Assembly (NCBI GenBank): GCA_932521035.1
Contig: OW051494.1
Span: 6,186,001-6,250,000, forward strand
Length of the DNA: 64,000 nt
From: Oscheius dolichura
Lineage: Eukaryota; Nematoda; Chromadorea; Rhabditida; Rhabditidae
Reading direction: 5' to 3'
The translations under genes were made by a program, and so were the position numbers. This document shows, piece after piece, positions 33,602 to 45,049 of this stretch (positions are counted from its first letter, which is position 1; every line of letters starts with the position of its first letter). The notes below the pieces were generated by a model, which did not search any database, was not told where the DNA came from, and was given only the letters and a program-made list of their open reading frames with translations.

Positions 33602-34107
33602 AAAACTTCCAACTTCTGAAATCACTTACTCATATGGGCACATACTTTCTCAGTAAACACTCAAATTGGGCAGTTTATTTTTCTTTAGTTACACATAGGT
33701 AAAGGGAAAAAGTCCCTAGGAAGCGCGAAATGGGAAAAGGAGGTCTATTGAGAGGAAATACACGTCTAACAGAGAAAGGGAAAGTTTAGAGCAGTTTTTC
33801 AAGATCAAAATCTGTTCTCAAATCAATGAAACATTTCCCTTTATATGCATGTTCTTCTTCTTGATTCATTTTACTAATTTCTAAAGGGAAAGAATGATTT
33901 ACAGTATAGAAGGTCAGAAAGAAGCAGAAAAAAGTAAAACGTCAGCTGCGGGCAAGAGTTCCTGAATCTATGCGCGCTAGCGCGGGTTTCTCGCAAAGGG
34001 GCAGATGTCCAAAACTGATGGAAATTTCTCACAAGTGAAGAGATCCGTTGAAAAATGAATTCTGAAGACGTGATCAATATTTTTAGTTGTTTTTACAATT
34101 TCAGAGT
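33602..34107. promoter_or_regulatory. Divergent intergenic region between the golgin-like gene and BRI3
   Basis: About 500 AT-rich bases between divergent starts, with a small GC-rich island near 33945-34000 (cgcgctagcgcg is palindromic). A spliced-leader-like acceptor (acaatttcag) lies 3 bases before the BRI3 ATG. No gene was seen. Confidence 0.45.
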
Positions 34108-35052
34108 ATGTCTTTGCCACCTCCTGTCTACCCAAGCTGTCCGGTTGCCGACGTTCCCTTTAGTATCCAGCAACACGATACTAATTTCGAGAAAGAAGAT
34201 CATTCCAATGCTCCGTTTCCACATCTACCCCCAAAGGTAACATTTCCATTTATATAATTATGTTATTTACAGATGCCGAATAGAAGAGTCCCTCCAGTAC
34301 CTCTCCCTCCAAATAATTTTCGTCATGAGGGTTTGATGCTTTACAAAATTTCTTTACTGCAACTATTACAGGGAATACTCAGCCTTCTATACCCACTCCT
34401 CTGCCTTATGTCACACCAGCAGCCACTCCTTATTCGACAGCACCCTCTACTCCAATGATTTTTAATAGTGCATTCCCAAAGTGGGTTCATTGTTGATATA
34501 GGGATTTATATAATTGACCACTAAATTTGTACCATTTTAGTGCACATTTGCAAACAGGACAACCTTTAATGGTTGCTCAGCCTTCTATAGCTCCTCACGT
34601 AATGATGGCTCCATATCACGGTGTTCCGTTGCAGCAGTTTACATTTCCAACTATTCCTCCACCATCTACACAACAAGCAAATGGTTTTGAAAGTAAATAC
34701 CATTTTTACGGTTGTAGGTGGCGTCAACGTCGTTGTCAACGCTAATGCTAACAGTGCTGCTGAAGGCGGAATGGGACTTGGAGCTGATGGAAAGAAAATG
34801 AAAATTTGTCCAAATTGTCATAGAGGCGTGATTGTACGAGAACAACATCGGAGTAGAGCGGTTTGTAAATATATAAAAGTTTCATTATATATATAGAGAA
34901 AAATAAAAGCTATAGCCTGCCTGACGAGCTGTTGTCTGTTTTGTCTGCCCTGCTTTTGTCTTCGATGTAATTTTGTCGACCAGTGCCGGGCATGTAATGC
35001 ACTCTATGGAAAAACTGGAGGGAAGAAGCCGAAGAAAGTAAAATATGCGTAG
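34108..35052 (+). CDS. BRI3: BRI3-like membrane protein
   Basis: A Brain protein I3 family member, endolysosomal in vertebrates and related in layout to LITAF. A long Pro-rich N-terminus (MSLPPPVYPSCPVADVPF..., PPVPLPPNNFRHEG) precedes the conserved region. That region begins TVVGGVNVVVNANAN and continues with a CPNC pair (KICPNCHRGVIVREQHRSRA) and a Cys-rich hydrophobic membrane stretch (CLTSCCLFCLPCFCLRCNF). It ends with QCRACNALYG and a basic tail KKPKKVKYA. The paired CxxC motifs and hydrophobic core support the family; vertebrate BRI3 has a much shorter N-terminus. The start lies 3 bases after a tttcag acceptor. Confidence 0.75.
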
Positions 35053-35361
35053 AAGTCGATTTGTTTTAATTTTTCACTATGTACATAACTAAGTAGACCT
35101 ATTGAATTGATGCATTTTCATATTTTTTTACCATAAATCTTGTAACATTCTATTCAAACCACTGCAAAATTGATGTCGAGTCTTGCTTTACTTTACACAC
35201 ATTTTAGAGCCGTGTAGCTGGTTGTCCGACGTTTACCGCGTTATTCCCTAACAACCCAGAATTTTCCATACCTCATTTTAAAATTCCGTTCTTTTACTAT
35301 GTATTTCTCTTATTTTTTATAAGTATTTGTGTAACTTACCACTTTATAGAACTACTTAGTC

Positions 35362-37428
35362 ATGATGCGCCCACCAATTATCATGTTGAAGGAGGGCACT
35401 GAGAACTCTCAAGGGAAACAGCAGATCATTTCCAATATCAATGCATGCGCAGTAAGTCGAATTTTACTGTTTATTGAATCCCATTGACGTAAATAGCAAA
35501 TAATTTCAGGTCGTTGCTGATGCCATCCGCACAACGCTGGGCCCTCGTGGTTTGGATAAATTGATAGTAGATTCGAAAGGTTAGCATTTTCTTTTGGAAT
35601 ACAATGAATGCTTAGGAAATACAACCATTTCTAATGATGGTGCTACCATTCTAAAGCTCCTGGACATTGTTTTCCCTGCCGCTTCAGTTATGGTTGACAT
35701 TGCTAAATCTCAGGATGCTGAAGTAGGCGACGGAACAACATCGGGTATTTCACTTTAAATAGGTATATATCATTTCTTTAGTTGTCGTTCTCGCTGCCGA
35801 ACTGTTAAAGAGAGCTAAACCTTTTATTGAAGACGGCGTCCACCCGCAACTGCTCATCAGAGCATTTTCAAAAGCCAGCGAGGAGGTCGGATTTTTATAA
35901 CCTTCTGGTTTAAACACAATTTAGGCTCTTGCTTATTTGGATGAGCTTGCTATACCAAAACGTGGAGAGAAAGAACAACGTGATATGCTTGTAAAATGTG
36001 CAGCTACGACTTTGAGTTCAAAATTAGTCAGCCACGAGCGTGATTTCTTTTCTGAGATGGTGGTCGATGCTGTCAATATTCTCGATGACAACCTGCCACT
36101 AAATATGATCGGAATAAAAAAAGTGAATGGTGGCAATCTTTCGGTAACGTATTTACCTCTATAATTTATGTTTTTTTCTCTCTAGGAATCTCGTTTGGTG
36201 AAAGGCGTAGCATTCCTAAAAGCATTTAGTTATGCAGGCTTTGAAATGCAGCCGAAGCACTATAAAAATGTTTCGATTGCTTTGTTAAATATTGAATTGG
36301 AACTGAAGGCTGAAAAGGATAATGCTGAAATGCGTCTTACCACAGTAGATGATTTCCAAGCGGTAATTATTTTCCTTTGCACTTCTACCTGATAATAATA
36401 ACAGGTCGTAGACGCCGAATGGAATATTTTATACCGAAAGCTGGAAAAAATCCACGAATCCGGAGCAAAGATAGTTCTTTCCCGTCTTCCTATTGGAGAT
36501 GTAGCTACACAGTGGTTTGCTGATCGGTATGTGACTGATTTTACCCGTTTACTTCGGTATCAGGGATATGTTTTGTGCTGGGCGAATCCAACAAGAAGAC
36601 CTGGACCGTCTCTTAGCTGCCTGCGGTGGAACTATACTTACGACCGTTTCTCAGATCGATGCATCCGTACTTGGTTCTTGTGAAACATTTTACGAGCAAC
36701 AAGTTGGAAGTGAAAGGTTGATGAAGAATTTTCGAAAAATACAACCACGTTCAGATATAATTTCTTTGAAGGATGCACCAAAGCCCAGGCTTGCACGCTG
36801 CTTCTTCGTGGTGGAGCTGAACAGTTCATTGCGGAGACTGAGAGATCACTTCATGATGCTATTATGATAGTTAGACGCGCCAAGAAGAATGATTCAATTG
36901 TTGCCGGTTAGCCAATCTTTATGTTTTAACCAAAAGATATAGGAGGAGGTGCAATTGAAATGGAGCTAGCTAAGCGGTTGCGTGAAAAGGCTAAGACTAT
37001 TGCCGGCAAAGAACAGTTCTTCTGGATTGCTTTTGCTCGTAGCTTTGAGGTAAAATTTTACTGTTTTTGAAGAGAAAAAACGCTTTAGATTATTCCACAA
37101 CAGCTTTGCTACAATGCCGGACTCGATGCAACAGATATTTTGAACCAGCTTCGCCATGCTCATGCCAAAGGAGAAAAGTGGGCTGGTGTAAATATACACA
37201 AGGAAGAGGTCGGAGACAACCTCGATGCATGCATTTGGGAACCAAGCGTAATTAAAAAGGTAACGGTTTTTATCATTCTTATTTACAATTTGTAAATACA
37301 ATAAAATATTTTAGAATGCTATAACAGCTGCTACTGAAGCTGTTTGCCTAGTTTTATCCATCGATCAAACCGTAAAGAATGTTCGTGCTCCATCTGGTGG
37401 TCAAATGCCTGGACTTCCGGGGCAGTAA
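35362..37428 (+). CDS. CCT7: CCT7, eta subunit of the TRiC/CCT chaperonin
   Basis: One of eight subunits of the cytosolic ATP-dependent ring that folds actin, tubulin and others. The start is [18 protein letters not shown], directly after an acttag acceptor. Group II chaperonin motifs are intact: [35 protein letters not shown] (ATP/Mg site), [14 protein letters not shown] (apical domain), [49 protein letters not shown], and [15 protein letters not shown] at the C-terminus. About ten introns of 40-60 bases. The upstream neighbour BRI3 ends 310 bases before on the same strand. Confidence 0.97.
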
Positions 37429-37626
37429 TGCTCACTCAAGCTGATCTTCAATAATTTTTTACAATCTCCGACGAAGTGTGCTTTAGTGTTTGTCAATTTT
37501 TGTTGCTGTTATTGTTCTTAAATTTTTCATTGGCTTTGTTATTTTTAACATCTCAATAAAAAACGTTTGCCTACGGATAGTTTCAGAGAAAGAAGGGCTT
37601 GTTTGACTTGTTTTCTGATTTCGCAC

Positions 37627-38053
37627 ATGCCGACGAAGGTGCGTATTAGCATAGTCTTCGGCTACAGGAAATTATAGATAATCTTCGAAGAAAAGGAGAA
37701 ATCGGAAGCAGTAGTTAAAGAAGATTGTGTACTGTCACTATTTTCCAAGCCAAGCGATTCCTCAGCAAAACAGCTAACAAATTTTAGGACTGACAGAGCC
37801 GTTGGGGCAAACATTGAAATAAGCGAAGCAAGTACAGGTTCAAGGTAGGAGATAGAACTGTATCGAGAAGCTTTTCAGTTTTCTGACAGTTAATAATGGA
37901 ACAAGCTATGAGTTTCAACGTTTGAACGCGGCAAGTCTTCATCGTGCTATTGCCGATCCAAAGCTAGCAGTGTTTCTTGAGAGAGTACTGCCGATAATAG
38001 AAGAGCAATTACAGTTCAGTGCACAACAGCGCCTGGTAATAGAAGGCGGTTAG
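37627..38053 (+). CDS. Small protein of unknown function
   Basis: Four short exons join cleanly by phase: MPTK / IIFEEKEKSEAVVKEDCVLS... / TDRAVGANIEISEAS... / FLTVNNGTSYEFQRLNAASL...LAVFLERVLPIIEEQLQFSA, then a stop. About 116 residues, acidic and helical at the C-terminus; no signal peptide or membrane segment. I do not recognise it. It follows CCT7 by 199 bases on the same strand and ends 47 bases from the convergent GET1 stop, so it may be a downstream operon member. The consistent phases across three introns are the main support. Confidence 0.55.
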
Positions 38054-38099
38054 CTGACCAACGGAAATTCTATTATCTAGTTTATTTCCACAATAAAAT

Positions 38100-38863
38100 T
38101 TAATAAATAAAATAACTTGCACACCTATCACTTATCACGGTGAGAAGGTAGAAAACCACAAAATATGACACTGGGATAAAACCGGAATCTGAAGAATTTT
38201 AAATAGAGAAACAATAAGCAAACCTGATGTTCCACAAAAATCTCCTGCGTTAAATACAGAAGGAAACCTTAGCATGTGATTAGCAGGCCAAAGGATAGAC
38301 GAATCCATGCAAAAGGCCTATAAATGAGAAGATATAGAAGAAAACGACCGACTAACGTTGTATCCTGAGACTAAATAAAGCAGTAGCAATCCACCGAATT
38401 GAAATAAAAATCGCATTGCTAGATCTGCTTTGATGGAAGAGGTAGAAATTCCGGACGCTGGCTGTGAGTTAACTGTAAGAAATGTAATAAAAGCATCATC
38501 CTTTCAAACCTTTTGCTGAGAGCTCGTCTTTTAACTTATTTACCTGTCGTTCTTTTTTGAAATATCCAGCAAATTCCGATGTAGGGGAAATCTTAAATAT
38601 TATGGTAAACGATTGTAAAAAGACAAACCTTGTGCAATTCGTCTTCTTCCTGTCGTATTTGTTTAATCAAAGCAGTCACTTGTGGATCAACTGCTTTTGC
38701 CGATATCAGCTGATGTACCTGATACGTTCTGCTTCTACAAGATAGAAAACAAACATACTTTTGAGGATAATCGCAATTTTAATTTTGGAGCATAGTAAAA
38801 CAAGATCGAAGTAAGTAGAACGAATGTCACACCGCCAATACCGGTATCTCTAGATGTATCCAT
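38100..38863 (-). CDS. GET1: GET1/WRB, receptor subunit for tail-anchored protein insertion
   Basis: An ER membrane protein that, with CAML/GET2, receives tail-anchored proteins from GET3/TRC40. The start is MDTSRDTGIGGVTFVLLTSI, with TM1 at the N-terminus. The cytosolic coiled coil carries QVTALIKQIRQEEDELHK and SEFAGYFKKERQVNKLKDEL, the segment that contacts the ATPase. TM2 follows (MRFLFQFGGLLLLYLVSGY), then WPANHMLRFPSVFNAGDF and TM3 (IPVSYFVVFYLLTVISD). The topology and the EF-Y-ER-NK pattern match WRB. The start follows attttcag by two bases. Confidence 0.8.
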
Positions 38864-39359
38864 ATCTGAAAATTAAATTATGTTAGTTGCTGCTGTTTGT
38901 CTAATACGCTCGCTGACCGATCGCAAAATTTATTTTTCTGTGGAATTTGAAAATAATCGAGGCCCGCCAACTTCATTTAGCCGCGATACATTCAAATTTC
39001 ATAGGCTAGCGTGCTTTGGTGATTCGGTGTGGTCATCTCTTTTGTCCTCGCTCTCTATTCACTCAACCCCCAGAAGTTGTTTGTACAAAAAAGTAGTCAA
39101 ATGGCTTGCCTAACGTCGCACGGTTTTCTTCAAATGTGACACAATTCGTCCCGCCACGCTCGCGAATTTTCTCGCCCCTGCGGACATTTTCAGGGGGAAG
39201 AGAATTCAAAGTTTCTCTTGCCTGTTTCACTAGACGTTTTACAGTTCTCGTTTTGGTATTCCAACTTTTGCATATTTTCATAGGCTGTAATTCGCCAATT
39301 GTGTGAAATCTTACTTCTACCATTTCAGAGTGCTCCTTTACCAACGTTAATATTTAGTA
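38864..39359. promoter_or_regulatory. Divergent promoter region between GET1 and p23
   Basis: About 500 bases between two divergent housekeeping genes, with a GC-richer centre near 39110-39200. A tatttag acceptor immediately precedes the p23 ATG. Nothing else was recognised. Confidence 0.5.
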
Positions 39360-40107
39360 ATGTCTGCACAACCTCGTCACCCAACTGTTTCCTGGTCTCA
39401 GAAAAAGTCATATGTCTTCATCACATTTGACGTGGACGAAGCGGTGATTCAAGATCTTTCTGTTGCTGATGGCAACAAACTTCATTTTAAGTCAGTTGCA
39501 TATTTCGAAACGCTTATTTGCTATAATTCAGGGCTAAAAATAACACCGATCAGTATGAAGCCACCTTGGAGCTTTATGAAAACGTAAGAACTACTGTTTA
39601 TTTAATTCTTTTTAATAGGTTAAAGCCGACGACATTAAAAGAGCTGAATCAAATACTCGTGTTGTTGAGCTATGTATTGGAAAAAAAGATGACAAATGGT
39701 GGCCCCGTTTGCTGAAGGAGAAGTCCAAGGTAATATTTTTTTATACTTTTTTACGTGTTTCTTTTTGATAACTGCTATTCCTGTTTAAAAATAAGAGTTG
39801 ATATAAAATAATTTTCTTTTTAGGTTCACTGGCTTCGTGTTGACTTCAACAAGTGGGTCGATGAAGATGACGAAGGAGCCGAAGGAGGAGTTCCAGAAGG
39901 AATGAACGACTTCGATTTCAGCAAATATATGTCACAGATGGGCAATATGGGCGGCATGGGAGGAATGGGAGCAGGTAAGCTTTGTATAACTGTTTTATAT
40001 AATTGCGGTTCACAGGTTCTCCGAATGTTGGTGAGCTCGATGATCTTGAAGATGAGAGCGACAGTGAAATGCCTGAACTGGAAGAAGCAGACGAGCCCAA
40101 AAACTGA
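39360..40107 (+). CDS. PTGES3: p23 / PTGES3, HSP90 co-chaperone
   Basis: Stabilises the ATP-bound closed state of HSP90 (daf-41 in C. elegans). The CS domain is complete: PTVSWSQKKSYVFITFDVDE, NKLHFKANNTDQYEATLELY, RVVELCIGKKDDKWWPRLLK, and VHWLRVDFNKWVDEDDE. A Gly/Met-rich stretch (SQMGNMGGMGGMGAG) and an acidic tail (ELEEADEPKN) follow, both typical. Five exons; the start is two bases after a tatttag acceptor. Full length, about 175 residues. Confidence 0.96.
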
Positions 40108-40259
40108 TAATCTTTTTTTCCTCACAGACGCTTTCCACAAGTTCTCATCTTTTTGAGTTTTTTTTATTTGTTGTAATTGCCTATGACAGGTGGTTTCACT
40201 GATCTGGTTGTTAGAGATCGAAAATCTCTTGAACTTATTTTACGTGATATACAATAAAC

Positions 40260-43200
40260 CTAAAATTTGTGATTGAATAGTTGATTCTCGTTGTATCCAA
40301 GCATTCTGATGCAGTTGTCCCAGAGTAAGGCTTCCTTATCCTGCTGACTGAACTCCTCGTACGACTCGACAACTTGTCCTACTGCTAATTCGCCAAGAGG
40401 GAAGGGATAGTCAGTTCCAAGGACGATGTGCTCCTAAATATCGACGGTATCTTATAATCGAGCCGGTACTTTTCCGACAGTGTTGATAAGAAGGCGAAGT
40501 GCAGCAGGATCGTGTACCAGTGAATCTGTCCAGATCAACCCGTCCAAGTCTTTCGGATTCTCTGAGCATTCTTGGCCGCAAAGATCCGGGCGAACCTAGA
40601 GCTAAGGATTAGTTTACAATTAGCCTCACATTGTATCCATGGGATACGCGTCCTCTGATAGACGGGTAAGCGCCTCCGCCGTGGGCGAAGCAGAACTTCA
40701 GCCGAGGGAACAACTTCAATATATTCCCCATCAGGACACTACAAATAGCTTGAGCTGTTTCGGCCGGCATACCTGAAAGAGGGGGGTCAGTGGATGGGGG
40801 GACACCTACCGACGAGCCAGGACATCCAGAACTTGTTGAGGCGACCTCCCCAGCTGTCCATATCCCAGGGGTGGACGAACAAAACAACATCCAATTCCTC
40901 GCAAACCTTGGGACAAATTCGTTCGTCTCACGATCGCCCCCGTCTTACTTTATACAGCGGGTGGAATTCCCGGTTATCCAGGCTTTTTTCGCCGATATGG
41001 GAGCCGATTTCGAAGCCGCGGAAACCCATGGCGACGCAGCGTTTTACCTCCTGAAATCGGGTGTAATTGATCTTTTCTGGCTCTTTTGTCTAGGGCCGAG
41101 TGGATGTGTCTAACGTCATCAGAGGTCACTCCGGTGGTCAGCCAGGATCGCCCCTCCCACTTGTTCGTACAGCCTCGTCCCGCCCACAATCAATTGAAGC
41201 CGGCTGCTTCGGCTCTTTGAAACGAGCCGATGCAGCATCTGAGATTGATTCTATTATTCCTCTTGATGATAGCCTGCTCCGGCAGGTGAGTCCGGCCGGT
41301 CAGCGGCCAGCAGACGAGACGCCTTCAGAAAAGCTGTTTATCGGAGGAATTCGAGGCACTTGCGACGTCTCTCCCGGAATTACGACTGGGAAGTCGACGA
41401 GCACGGCGGCCTCCGGCCACTCATAAACCCGGGCAAGGTTTGTTGTGGGTCGTCGCCTTTTCTTGCGGACAACAATCAGCTAGGGAGTTCGTTTTAGGTG
41501 GAGCGGGCCACGCGGCAGTGCACCAACGACTCGCACATCCTCGAGACGATCCTCCACGGCTACAGTCGGCAGAAGATCCCCGGGGGACAGGTGGGCATAC
41601 GGTAGCAGGGGCAGGGAGCGACGGGACCCGTTTAGGTGGATGTGCAGGTCGAGGTCTGGGTGCAGGAGATCACGACCATCTCGGACATCACCAGCGACTT
41701 CCAGGTGCCCCCTCTGCCTCCCGGGCCAACTTCCCCTTCCAGCTGGACATCTACATCTCCGAGATGTGGCTCGACCCGGCCCTCGACTTCTCCCGCATGA
41801 ACCCCTGCAAGTACAACCTGTCCCTGAACAGCGACCTCCTCAAGGACATCTGGACCCCGAACTCGTGTAGCCCGCCGGCCTGGCCCTCCTTATCCGATTT
41901 AGGTTTCATCAACTCTAAGACGGCGGCCATCCACGAAAGCCCCTTCCCGAACATTTTCTTGTTGATCTATGCCAACGGCTCCGGTGGGTGACGGTGGACG
42001 GGGGCAAAGGCGATCGATGGTCTGTTCCCCGTGGGACTGCGCCTTCTCACATTCAACTTTTCCTAATTAGCCCCGGAGAGAGACGAGTGGCCCCTTTACA
42101 GTCTGGACCAATTACCGGCTCAAGCTGCAGGGACCCTGCCTCATGGATCTGACCCGCTTCCCCTTCGACAACGTCACCTGCTCGCTGACTTTCGAGTCCT
42201 TCAAGTGAGTCCCCCTCGGCCGCCTCTTGACTCGGCTCTCCAGCTATAATACTGACGAGGTCCGGATGGCCTGGGCCCCCAGCGGGGTCAGCACCATGAG
42301 GGAGAAGATCGAGCTGGCCGACTACGAGCTCCAGGACATCAAGCACGTTCGTAACACCGAGGTCAGTCCTTCCTCATACTCTTCCCAATAAGAGAGACAG
42401 CCCTACCCGGCTGGCTACTGGCATGAACTGACGATGATGTTCCATTTCAAGCGGCGGGCCGGCTGGTACATCCTCCAGGTGAGTGCCTCGTCCTATTCCT
42501 CCCTCATTCCTCTGTTTCAGGCCTATCTTCCGACGTATTTAACAATTTGCATATGTTTGTTATGGTTTATATGAGGTCTTTTATGAGGTTCTCTGAGGTC
42601 CTCCAGCAGCTCCCAGTTTGGCCGAGGCAATTCGCGTTTCCACCCCTCTGATTCAATTGTGTGCCGGGCGTTTCATGGGCTCATCTCCTGCCTTAAAGTC
42701 GTCTCCTCCCGTTTGCTAAGAAGCGCCCCGGGCTGAGGGTCAAGGCGCTGAAAAATTGATGCCCCGTGTTGAATAATTCTCGACATGGCACCAACTAGAA
42801 ATCGCGGCTGGCGTGGAATAGACGATGTCGGCCGGCCTGCCGGGATAGAGAGAGGGATAGAGTCAACCAGTCCATTTATTATTCGGGGGACTGGCTTTGA
42901 ATGAGGACCAAAAAATGGCTGGCCGTGTCCTCCCCAGGGGACCACCCAGGAGACTATGACCCGCCATCCGGGGAGGTGCAATTCAATGCGGCCCCCGGCT
43001 ATCGAGCGTCGCTTTGTAGCGCATCCCCGGAAACTGCGCAACGAACGCGACGGGAGGGGCCACACACCGCTAACGAACCTCATTACATATGGACAATCCG
43101 CGGGGAGAGACCCAACAATTCCAGCCTGGATCTCGTTCGCCCTGGGCTCGAAGGCCATCCCGGCACGGACGATGCTCGGCGTCAACTCGCTCCTCGCCAT

Positions 43201-44837
43201 GACCTTCCAGTTCGGCAACATCATCCGCAACCTGCCCCGGGTCAGCTACGTCAAGGCCATCGGTGAGCCTCCCGTCCTCCTTAATAAATCCCCCGGCAGA
43301 TGTCTGGATGCTCTCCTGTATGACCTTCGTCTTCTGCTCGCTCATCGAGCTGGCCATCGTCGGCTTCCTGGTGAGTTCCTCCGGTTCCATCTAATACCCC
43401 CGGCAGACTCGAGACGACGAACCGCCTCCTTCCCTGGTGCCGAGTACTCCTCCCCCACCGCCACCCCTCCCCAGCAAAAGCCCCCCTACCCCCGGATATC
43501 ACAGCTCGTCCAACACCCTCCACAGGTGGGGCTAGTCTGACTGCTAAAGTACCGTATCCAGGAGGAAGCCCGTCTGCGAGGAGGAGTCGGCCCTGCTGTC
43601 GCTGCGAGACAACGACTACGGCTACATCCCGCCGGGATTTGGCCTCAATGGGAATATCGTGTCCGCGGTGAGGAATTTCGGAGGACGGTGGGTGTCTCTT
43701 TTTTGGGTGGAGTCCGGTCCGTTTGCAGCTGTTCCTGTGAGCCGCATCCGTCGATCTCGGCCGCCCTGGACGAGATCCCCGAGTCGCTGGCCCCTCTGTC
43801 GAAAAAACAGCGCTGGGACCGGCTGGCCAAGCGGATCGACAAGATCTCGGCCATGGGCTTCCCCTTCCTCTTCTGCATCTTCAATATCTTCTACTGGACC
43901 CACTACCTCCGAACGTACTAGCCCCCGCCGTCGTGCCTCCCCTCTGCTCAAACCGACCCTTTCACTTATTTCGACCCGACAAGATTTATGTGTTATGCGT
44001 CCCCACGGGTCCGATGCTCAAAAAGAGAGAAATTAAAGAGATATTCGAGTAGTCGTCCCAATTAACCGACCTGGACTGCCCTCTCGATGTCGTTCATGGG
44101 CAGGGTGCCTAGGGGCAGCAGCCTGTCCGGGGCCAGGCGACACTGCTCCGCCAGGTCGTCGTTCACGAAACGGGCCACCACTTCCGTGTCCGCCGGCTTG
44201 GCCTAGACTGTTCCCCTTCTTAGCCGAGGATAGGGCCCACCCAGTAGCTGAACATGACGGGCACCGTGCTCAGACACTGGACATTGACTTTGGCCCGGTG
44301 CATGTCCTCGAGCCGAGCCGCCGTGTCGAAGCAGTTCTTCTCGACCACTCGGAACAGTTTCCCATCCTGCATCATATACGTTTTGCCGTCGTCGCGATGG
44401 TCCAGATTGATGAATCCGCCATAGCCGAACTGCTGAAAAGGGTTGGCCATTTCTTTGATCAAGTGCTTCCTCGTCCACGGGCACCTCTCTCTCCATCACC
44501 ATAAGCGCATCACGCCTTCGGGGCCAATTCTCGCCAGGCTAACGACTTTTACGAGGTGTATTTTCCGAGTTTGGAGGTCGATTGGCCGACGAGAAACGCC
44601 AGATTTGGCCAATTTTTGCCACGTCACAACACAATCAACGTATTCCCCTGGCGGCTCGGCAAGGAGACGATCGGAGCAGATAAGGCGAGACTGACCTTGG
44701 CAAAATCGGGAATTAGTCTGGGAAGCACGTGAGAGTGGACGTCGATTTTTCGACGATGAGAGGCTGCAAGAGCAAAACTGCCAGATGAAATGAGACTTAC
44801 TGGCAGAGAAGACACACTCAGCCGCAGTCGGGGTCAT
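40260..44837 (-). CDS. ACMSD: ACMSD, aminocarboxymuconate-semialdehyde decarboxylase
   Basis: Kynurenine-pathway enzyme that diverts ACMS from NAD synthesis by a zinc-dependent decarboxylation. The N-terminal exons (44837-44071) give [18 protein letters not shown] with the HxH zinc ligands, [34 protein letters not shown], and [14 protein letters not shown]. The C-terminal exons (41050-40260) give [20 protein letters not shown], the HPWDMD ligand, [37 protein letters not shown], and [12 protein letters not shown] with the catalytic Asp. The two halves join in phase 0 (AVQ|EVKRC), exactly continuing the family alignment. The 3,020-base intron 41051-44070 holds a whole cys-loop channel gene on the plus strand. 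The start is two bases after a catcag acceptor. Confidence 0.95.
41230..43921 (+). CDS. Cys-loop ligand-gated ion channel (anion type), nested in the ACMSD intron
   Basis: A pentameric receptor subunit with signal peptide [18 protein letters not shown]. The extracellular domain has [38 protein letters not shown], the loop-D/A area [16 protein letters not shown], and [20 protein letters not shown]. Its cys-loop is [15 protein letters not shown] (13 residues between the cysteines). TM1 is [19 protein letters not shown]. The M1-M2 PAR motif leads into M2 ([20 protein letters not shown]), and PAR predicts chloride selectivity. M3 is [20 protein letters not shown], followed by a Pro-rich cytoplasmic loop, and M4 is [18 protein letters not shown]. 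Ten or so introns; one of about 576 bases splits TM1. It belongs among the nematode amine/GABA/acetylcholine-gated chloride channels; the ligand cannot be told. Confidence 0.9.
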
Positions 44838-44997
44838 GACTGATGATATCGATCTGATACGACTGAATACCCGACTGTAACACGGGTTAACGACGCTATC
44901 TAATGTGCCAGCCAGTTAAAAAAACTCAAACAATATTAATATTCTGTGTCTCTGACTGAATAGTCTGTGAATATTAGAGTATTTTTATTGCTTACTA

Positions 44998-45019
44998 CAA
45001 CAACAACAACAACAACAAC
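44998..45019. repeat. (CAA)n microsatellite
   Basis: An uninterrupted CAA run of about seven units in the 3' flank of the PHD-finger gene. Confidence 0.9.
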
Positions 45020-45049
45020 GGTGAATAATACAGAAACACAAAAAACCTA

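Noticed and set aside
42673..43230. A 185-residue minus-strand open frame inside the channel gene
   Set aside because: It overlaps the TM1 intron and the M2 exon of the channel antisense, with no domain and no splice context.
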